DNA of 21,042 bases from Campylobacterales bacterium (GTDB taxonomy: Bacteria > Campylobacterota > Campylobacteria > Campylobacterales > JALSKU01), in the NCBI GenBank assembly GCA_027023175.1, contig JALVWW010000008.1, forward strand, positions 1 through 21,042, given 5' to 3'. Below the pieces are notes generated by a model that made no database searches, had not been told where the DNA came from, and saw nothing but the letters and a program-made list of their open reading frames with translations. The translations under genes were made by a program, and so were the position numbers. Below, piece after piece: positions 16,439 through 21,042 of this stretch. The first letter of the stretch is position 1. The number at the start of each line of letters is the position of its first letter.

Positions 16439-16473
16439 TTTAGGATTTAGAAACTAATCACTAATCACTATTG
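16439..16473. repeat. Heptamer tract, five phased units
   Basis: TTTAGGA, TTTAGAA, ACTAATC, ACTAATC and ACTATTG follow each other without a break. The first two units match the inverse of the CTAAATC type and the rest are a different heptamer. The TAG stop of the thioredoxin-like gene (16470-16468) is inside the last unit. Confidence 0.6.
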
Positions 16474-16956
16474 TATCCCATACTTCTTGCCATAAAGCCT
16501 TTTAAATCTTTTCAAAGCATCTTTTCCCCACTTTATAAGCTGCTGCGGTGTCCAAAAACCGTATATAATCATATGTTTTTTACCTTTTCTCGCAAGTTTT
16601 TCTTCATTTGGTCCCATAAATATAAATGCGGGAGTAATGCTTACAATAAATCTAGGAGGTGCCTGATCGCTCACTTCATCCTCAATAGCATCAGAGCCTG
16701 TTGAAGTATCAAGTTCAAGCTTTATAAAATTTTTATCGAGAAACTTTTTTACTTTTGGGTTTGGCAAAACCTGTTCAATTATCTTAGGACAGTAAAAACA
16801 GCTTCTTGAATGTAAAAATAAAATTATAGGCTTTTTTGCTTTTAAAGCAGCTTCCTTAGCATCATCTACATCATGTCTCCAATCCATCCCCAATTCTGAG
16901 GCATTTAAGGAGAATAATAAAATAAAAATAGTTAGAAAAATTAGAATCTTTTTCAT
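16468..16956 (-). CDS. Periplasmic thioredoxin-fold protein (CFYC)
   Basis: A 162-residue protein with an N-terminal signal peptide (about 1-20, MKKILIFLTIFILLFSLNAS). The thioredoxin fold is shown by KPIILFLHSRSCFYC with the redox pair Cys53/Cys56, the cis-proline segment ITPAF, and a C-terminal amphipathic helix rich in Lys and Arg. It fits the Thioredoxin_7/SoxW-like group that keeps periplasmic thiols reduced or acts on disulfides; the partner is unknown. It is transcribed away from the multiheme cytochrome gene and is followed by the small monoheme cytochrome. The ATG at 16956 has AAAAGG upstream and a well-formed promoter. It is one of three secreted CXXC proteins within 4.3 kb. Confidence 0.88.
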   Translation of the reverse strand: MKKILIFLTIFILLFSLNASELGMDWRHDVDDAKEAALKAKKPIILFLHSRSCFYCPKIIEQVLPNPKVKKFLDKNFIKLELDTSTGSDAIEDEVSDQAPPRFIVSITPAFIFMGPNEEKLARKGKKHMIIYGFWTPQQLIKWGKDALKRFKRLYGKKYGIQ

Positions 16957-16982
16957 AATTATAACCTTTTGTTATGAGAGTT

Positions 16983-17012
16983 ATCATAATAATCTATATA
17001 TAAGATTTTCAA
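16983..17012 (-). promoter_or_regulatory. Promoter of the thioredoxin/monoheme cytochrome pair
   Basis: On the minus strand TTGAAA (17012-17007) and TATGAT (16988-16983) are 18 bases apart. Transcription would start near 16976, about 20 bases before the ATG. A TTATGA-N6-TCATAA inverted repeat (16972-16989) overlaps the -10 and start site and may be an operator. Confidence 0.6.
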
Positions 17013-17088
17013 ATAATTTTCAAAATATTACATCTTATTTTCTTAAATAAATATAAATTTAGCAAAATACTATTTTTTATCAGAAAAA

Positions 17089-17106
17089 GCACTTTAAAGG
17101 CACTTT
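17089..17106 (+). promoter_or_regulatory. Pho-box-like direct repeat, candidate operator
   Basis: GCACTTT-AAAG-GCACTTT: two identical 7-bp half-sites separated by 4 bases, so 11 bp centre to centre. They end 7 bases before the -10 box of the multiheme cytochrome gene, where a -35 element would be. This 7-4-7 tandem geometry and placement is typical of OmpR/PhoB-family activators. The regulator could be the response regulator at the end of the same gene run; that is inference. Confidence 0.45.
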
Positions 17107-17110
17107 TGTT

Positions 17111-17119
17111 TGTTATGAT
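17111..17119 (+). promoter_or_regulatory. Extended -10 of the dodecaheme cytochrome promoter
   Basis: TGTTATGAT (TGn then TATGAT at 17114-17119). There is no good -35 box, consistent with an activator-dependent promoter. Just downstream GTCAA-GTAAA-TTGAC (17128-17142) is a short inverted repeat near the predicted transcription start. AAGGAG at 17153-17158 is the ribosome binding site. Confidence 0.55.
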
Positions 17120-17163
17120 TTCGCATAGTCAAGTAAATTGACAAAAAACAAAAAGGAGAGAAA

Positions 17164-19500
17164 ATGCTAAGATCAGGTTTAAGCAAAGTTGCACTCTTTG
17201 TTGTCCTGCTGTCTTCTTGGGTCTTTGCGGACTGTATGTCTTGTCACAAAGGAATAGAAGATATAAGGCATCAAGATTCAGAAATGATGCAACAGATCAA
17301 AGCACTGGGTGCTGGTGTAGGCGATCCGAATGGCTGTATTATCTGTCATGGCGGTAATCCGAAAGCCACCACTAAAAAAGAGGCTCATATGGGAGCTCCG
17401 GGGCATCCCGGAGGGCTAGAGGCATTTGTCAGGGATCCGGGAAGCTATTGGGTTATGGATAAAACTTGCGGTCTTTGTCATGCTGATACAGTAGGCAATA
17501 TGAAAAAAGCCCTTATGGCTACTGAGGCGGGCAAAATACAAGGTAATTTGCACACCTTTGGTAGTGAAGATACACAAAAGGTAAAATTTGGCGACTATGC
17601 TGTAAAAGATACAGATGGTCAAGTTCCTGCATGGGGAACAAAAACATATAAAAAGTATATGACTGCAATGGTTAAAAAATATACCGACCAATTCCCTACA
17701 GAATTAAAGCAGCTTCCACTTCCACCTCAATCTTCAGCAGATTTAATGCAAAAACCGGGTGAGAGCCATGAAGCTTATATCAAAAGAATGGGCTATAATG
17801 CTAGTATCTCTTACCAAAGAAGTGACTGCCAAAGATGCCATATAGGTGTAAGAGGCAGAAAAGGAAGAGGTGATTGGAGAGGTATGGGATGTAGTGCTTG
17901 TCATATTCCTTATGGAAATGAAGGTTTTTATGAAGGAAATGACCCGACTATAAATAAAAAAGAGCATGGTCATCTACTAGTCCATGAAATACAAGCAACA
18001 AGAGATGCTAAAGTATATGTACCATCTACTGGTGTAACATTTAGCGGAATGCACCCCGAGACTTGTAACTCTTGTCACAACAGAGGTAAGAGAATAGGTG
18101 TTTCGTATATGGGTATGATGGAGCAACCTTACGGTTCACCTCTCATGCCGGGCGGCAAAGCTCAGAGTAAAACTCACGGAAAAAGATATACTCACTTAAA
18201 GTCTGATATTCACTTTAAAGCCGGCATGACTTGTCAAGATTGTCACACTTCTATAGATATGCATGGTGATGGCAATATAGCTGGAACTACTCTGGGTCAA
18301 GTAGAGATAGAGTGTTCTGACTGCCATGGTACTACTACAAAATATCCTTGGGAATTAAAAATAGGTTATGGCGAAAATGAATTGGCTGTAGGAGCCCCTG
18401 AGGGTCCAAGAGGATTGGCAAAAACACTTCCTGCATGGATGCACAAAGGTATGGTTTACAAACCAGAAGGCGGCTATCTATTGTCAACTAGAGGTAATCC
18501 ATTGGGTAATGTTGTTAAAAAAGAAGGTTCAAATACTGTTATAGCACATTTAGCTAGCGGAAAAGATTTATTGGTACCTCTTCTAAAAGAGAGACAAATC
18601 AAAAAACAACTTACTGAAGCAGGTGAAGTTGCCATGCACTCTGTAAAAGTTCATATGCAAAAACTAGAGTGTTATGCATGTCACTCAAGCTGGGCTCCAC
18701 AATGTTACGGATGCCATGTAAAAACTGACTACAGAAAAGGTAAGAGCAAAATTGACTGGATTGCAAGTGGTTCAACTCACTTTAAAAATGGTGAAACCAG
18801 TGAATCAGTACTAGGCACTAAAGGTAAAAAACAGATAGGAAAATCAAGCGAAACCAGAAGCTATACAGAGTGGGAAGATCCAATTCTTGGAATCAATGGT
18901 GAAGGACTTGTAACTCCAATAATTCCAGGGTGTCAAGTAACTTATACTGTTATAGGTCCAAAAGGTGAAACTCTTATACTCAACAAACAAGCCAGGGTTC
19001 ATGATAATGGGCATATTGTTGATGCTATAGATATGTCACCGGTTCAACCACATACTGTAGATGTTAAAGCTAGAACCTGTGAAAGTTGTCACTCAAGTCA
19101 AAAAGCTTTGGGTTATGGCAAAAAAGATCCTATGATTGACCAGGACAAAGATACCAAGATAGATCTTCAGAATCTGGCAACAGGACAATTTGTTTCTTCT
19201 CATACAACAGTACAGATGAAAGCAATTCCTGGAATGAATTTTGGATGGTCTCAAGTTGTCACTAGAGATGGAAAACAACTTGCAAATGTTGGTTCTCACT
19301 GGCCGGCATCTAGACCACTTGATCAGGACATGAGAGTAAAAATGGAAAGAACAGGTGTTTGTATGGGATGTCATAAAAATATGACAAATGATATGCTTTG
19401 GAAAAAAGTCAACACAACTCCGGGCATATTGACAGATAAAAACCATATAAACAAAGTCAATGCAATCCTACATGGATACGCAAAAGGACTTAAAAAATGA
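17164..19500 (+). CDS. Secreted dodecaheme c-type cytochrome
   Basis: A 778-residue protein with a signal peptide (about 1-22, ending WVFA-D) and twelve CXXCH heme sites, whose first cysteines are residues 24, 58, 102, 222, 243, 301, 357, 384, 503, 514, 639 and 733. Hemes 9 and 10 are only 11 residues apart. One cysteine, Cys590 (IIPGCQVTY), is outside any heme motif, in a ~120-residue heme-free, beta-rich looking segment (519-638). I see no CX15CH-type site as in MccA sulfite reductase, and heme count and length differ from known octaheme families, so substrate or partner is unknown. It probably transfers electrons in the periplasm or at the cell surface. It has a strong AAGGAG site and its own promoter. 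The stop codon overlaps the next gene's ATG, coupling it to a thioredoxin-like lipoprotein. Confidence 0.93.
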   Translation: MLRSGLSKVALFVVLLSSWVFADCMSCHKGIEDIRHQDSEMMQQIKALGAGVGDPNGCIICHGGNPKATTKKEAHMGAPGHPGGLEAFVRDPGSYWVMDKTCGLCHADTVGNMKKALMATEAGKIQGNLHTFGSEDTQKVKFGDYAVKDTDGQVPAWGTKTYKKYMTAMVKKYTDQFPTELKQLPLPPQSSADLMQKPGESHEAYIKRMGYNASISYQRSDCQRCHIGVRGRKGRGDWRGMGCSACHIPYGNEGFYEGNDPTINKKEHGHLLVHEIQATRDAKVYVPSTGVTFSGMHPETCNSCHNRGKRIGVSYMGMMEQPYGSPLMPGGKAQSKTHGKRYTHLKSDIHFKAGMTCQDCHTSIDMHGDGNIAGTTLGQVEIECSDCHGTTTKYPWELKIGYGENELAVGAPEGPRGLAKTLPAWMHKGMVYKPEGGYLLSTRGNPLGNVVKKEGSNTVIAHLASGKDLLVPLLKERQIKKQLTEAGEVAMHSVKVHMQKLECYACHSSWAPQCYGCHVKTDYRKGKSKIDWIASGSTHFKNGETSESVLGTKGKKQIGKSSETRSYTEWEDPILGINGEGLVTPIIPGCQVTYTVIGPKGETLILNKQARVHDNGHIVDAIDMSPVQPHTVDVKARTCESCHSSQKALGYGKKDPMIDQDKDTKIDLQNLATGQFVSSHTTVQMKAIPGMNFGWSQVVTRDGKQLANVGSHWPASRPLDQDMRVKMERTGVCMGCHKNMTNDMLWKKVNTTPGILTDKNHINKVNAILHGYAKGLKK

Positions 19501-20186
19501 AACCATCATGTTTCAAAAAAGTTTTAACAGGGCTGCTCTTTGCAGCTCTGTTCTTGTTTAGCGGGTGTGATGAAAAAACCTCTGTAAAAACTATAAAAAG
19601 TGAGACTACAAAGCTTATAAAAACAGATGGGGCTTTAGAACACAAGAAAGAGACAGTCAAAGTTACACAAAATGATAAAAATCAACTTCCAAAAGTGGAC
19701 TTAAGTGATCTATTTAAAGATAGCTTCTCGCTTGAACCAAAAGGGAAGTATATGCTTATCATTTTTGAAAGAGATGGATGTCCTTACTGTGCAAAACTCA
19801 ATCTTGATATTCATAACAATAAAGAGCTTTACAATGAGCTTAAAAATGATTTTAGTGTCTATTCGTTAGATGCCATGAAAAACAGAATGCATAAAATTCC
19901 ACATGAAGACAAATCAATGGATGTTGATACTAAAACACTGATAGATATTTATCAAGTAAACTCTACTCCTACTCTAATCTTTGCAGACAAAAAAGGTAAA
20001 AGTATATTTATAGTTCCCGGCTATATGCCTCCAAAACAGTTTAAAGTTACGCTTGACTTTGTAAAAAGCGGTCTTTGGTTAGGCAAAGACAGGAAGAATG
20101 GAGAAGTTTATAAAGCCTTAAAAGAGTTTTATGAAAAAAATGGCATAATGATAGGGAAGGATAGGAGCAAAGGTGATAAAGGGTAA
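19497..20186 (+). CDS. Thioredoxin-fold lipoprotein (CPYC), SoxW-like
   Basis: A 229-residue protein. The lipobox LFSGC (Cys24) after a hydrophobic signal stretch predicts a lipid anchor. A ~50-residue charged linker follows, then a thioredoxin fold starting near residue 70. LIIFERDGCPYCAKLN carries the redox pair Cys95/Cys98, and NSTPTLIF holds the cis-proline at 158. The CPYC pattern with a helical insert resembles SoxW-type thioredoxins, which reduce partner proteins in the periplasm. The ATG overlaps the multiheme cytochrome stop (ATGA), with AAAGGA inside that gene's end, so the two are translationally coupled and probably work together. A possible job is keeping cytochrome or substrate thiols reduced; this is inference. 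Confidence 0.88.
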   Translation: MKPSCFKKVLTGLLFAALFLFSGCDEKTSVKTIKSETTKLIKTDGALEHKKETVKVTQNDKNQLPKVDLSDLFKDSFSLEPKGKYMLIIFERDGCPYCAKLNLDIHNNKELYNELKNDFSVYSLDAMKNRMHKIPHEDKSMDVDTKTLIDIYQVNSTPTLIFADKKGKSIFIVPGYMPPKQFKVTLDFVKSGLWLGKDRKNGEVYKALKEFYEKNGIMIGKDRSKGDKG

Positions 20187-20205
20187 AGGAGTAAAGAAAA
20201 TTTTT

Positions 20206-20240
20206 CTAAATCCTAAATCCTAAATCCTAAATCCTAATTT
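20206..20240. repeat. Heptamer tract, four perfect CTAAATC copies plus one variant
   Basis: CTAAATC is repeated four times exactly (20206-20233) and followed by CTAATTT, in the 66-base gap between the two thioredoxin-like genes. It is the cleanest of the heptamer tracts in the window. It is followed at once by the GAAGGGG ribosome binding site of the next gene. Confidence 0.75.
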
Positions 20241-20252
20241 GAAGGGGAAATA

Positions 20253-20738
20253 ATGAAAAAAATTATAAATATATTGATATTTATTCTAATGGCGCTAACT
20301 GTTTCAAACGCAAAAGATTCTATCTTGCAACATACAACAAAACTTGTTGCAAACGGAAAAAATGTAATGCTACTTTTTGAGACAAAAACCTGCCCATATT
20401 GCAAAATATTTAAAAAAGATATAAAGCAAAACAAAGCTCTACACAAGCTTTTAAAAGAAAATTTCAATGTTTACTCTATTCCTCTCGATGAATATCACGA
20501 ATATGAAATGGGCGACATTAAACCACCAAAAAAAACAAATACTGTCTCTTTAAAAATGGGCTTTGCTGTAAAAGCAACACCTCAAATAGTAATGTTTGAT
20601 AAAAACTGGAATAAAATAATACAACTTCCCGGATATGCAGATCCTAATCAAATGATTGTATTTATCAATTATATAGTTAAAGGTATATACAAAACCAAAG
20701 GACTCAAAGAGTATCTTCAAGAGAGTGGAATGATGTAA
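20253..20738 (+). CDS. Periplasmic thioredoxin-fold protein (CPYC), SoxW-like
   Basis: A 161-residue protein with a signal peptide (about 1-20, ending TVSNA). MLLFETKTCPYCKIF contains the redox pair Cys47/Cys50, and VKATPQIVMFD contains the cis-proline (Pro110). The insert between them (residues ~80-100, with GDIKPPKKTN) is like that in SoxW-type thioredoxins. It resembles the C-terminal domain of the preceding lipoprotein, including the ending GIYKTKGLKEYLQESGMM compared with LWLGKDRKNGEVYKALKEF, so the pair may be an old duplication; here the protein should be soluble. ATG with a strong GAAGGGG site. It lies between the lipoprotein and a response-regulator gene that starts 11 bases after its stop. 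Confidence 0.88.
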   Translation: MKKIINILIFILMALTVSNAKDSILQHTTKLVANGKNVMLLFETKTCPYCKIFKKDIKQNKALHKLLKENFNVYSIPLDEYHEYEMGDIKPPKKTNTVSLKMGFAVKATPQIVMFDKNWNKIIQLPGYADPNQMIVFINYIVKGIYKTKGLKEYLQESGMM

Positions 20739-20749
20739 GGACAGAGAAG

Positions 20750-21042
20750 GTGAAGATTCTTATCCTTGAGGATGATAACTTTATAAGAGAAGAGGTCAAA
20801 AACTACTTTGAGCTTAAAAATCATTTTGTCAAAGGCTACCAAAATGCTGAAGAGCTTTTTGAAGACAATGCACTTGGTAGCTATGACATTTTTCTTTTTG
20901 ATATCAATATGCCCGGACTTAACGGCTTTGAAACACTTAAAGAACTAAGAGGGCTTGGCATCGATACTCCTATCATATTCATTACATCCATGTCAGATAT
21001 AGACTATGTAAAAAAAGCATATTCGTTAGGCTGTAGTGACTA
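20750..21042 (+). CDS. Response regulator, receiver domain (3' end outside window)
   Basis: The reading frame runs from GTG 20750 to the window edge (97 codons). The N-terminus KILILEDDNFIREEV has the acidic pair Asp8/Asp9, the phosphoryl site is Asp51 in FLFDINMPGLNGFE, and Thr79 in IIFITSMSD is the switch residue, so this is an intact CheY-like receiver as far as seen. The expected lysine and the output domain lie outside. OmpR-type is a reasonable guess, as such genes are common in Campylobacterota, but it is not shown. AAGGA lies 7 bases before the GTG. The 11-base gap after the thioredoxin-like gene puts it in the same transcription unit as the dodecaheme cytochrome. Confidence 0.88.
   Translation, partial: MKILILEDDNFIREEVKNYFELKNHFVKGYQNAEELFEDNALGSYDIFLFDINMPGLNGFETLKELRGLGIDTPIIFITSMSDIDYVKKAYSLGCSD

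Noticed and set aside
17164..19500. Assignment of the large cytochrome to MccA sulfite reductase or octaheme tetrathionate reductase
   Set aside because: It has twelve ordinary CXXCH sites and no long-spaced CX15CH site, and lacks the gene neighbours of the mcc operon.

Overview
The window looks like a chromosomal segment of a Campylobacterota (epsilonproteobacterial) genome, probably a free-living member related to Sulfurimonas, Sulfurovum or Sulfuricurvum. The evidence is the low GC content, the T-rich extended -10 promoters, and gene order. The block rpsA-ispH-aroA-pheT-pheS followed by a HIT gene, and the block argH-pckA-oadA/pycB, both match the order I recall from Campylobacter jejuni. 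Genus cannot be fixed from the sequence alone. No tRNA, rRNA, CRISPR array or intact insertion sequence was found.

Layout. (1) Bases 1-7392, minus strand: a housekeeping run encoding PheS and PheT, EPSP synthase (aroA), IspH and ribosomal protein S1 (rpsA, cut by the window edge). pheS/pheT and pheT/aroA share ATGA overlaps and aroA/ispH overlap by 11 bases. The ispH-rpsA gap holds a 287-bp terminal-inverted-repeat element with two internal hairpins. (2) Bases 7449-9485: a PAP2 membrane phosphatase, a HIT protein and an AEC-family permease. (3) Bases 9516-16005, minus strand: argH, then the oxaloacetate-node operon oadG-oadA-oadB-pckA (Na+-pumping oxaloacetate decarboxylase plus ATP-type PEP carboxykinase). 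(4) Bases 16102-21042: a periplasmic redox island. A monoheme cytochrome and a thioredoxin-like protein lie on the minus strand. Divergent from them are a 778-residue cytochrome with twelve CXXCH sites, a thioredoxin-like lipoprotein, a second periplasmic thioredoxin-like protein, and the start of a response regulator.

The redox island is the best candidate for an undescribed system: a large multiheme cytochrome surrounded by three secreted CXXC thioredoxin-fold proteins and a small cytochrome, with no obvious quinol dehydrogenase or known terminal reductase beside it. The promoter of the large cytochrome carries a 7-4-7 direct repeat with the geometry of an OmpR/PhoB-type box, and a receiver-domain gene lies at the end of the same gene run.

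Two further patterns are unusual. Six intergenic gaps carry short tracts of strictly phased 7-bp repeats (CTAAATC, ACTAATC, CAAAACT and variants), some running into stop codons. TTG is used as the start codon for at least five genes (ispH, pheS, argH, the AEC permease and the small cytochrome), four of them with a clear Shine-Dalgarno sequence.
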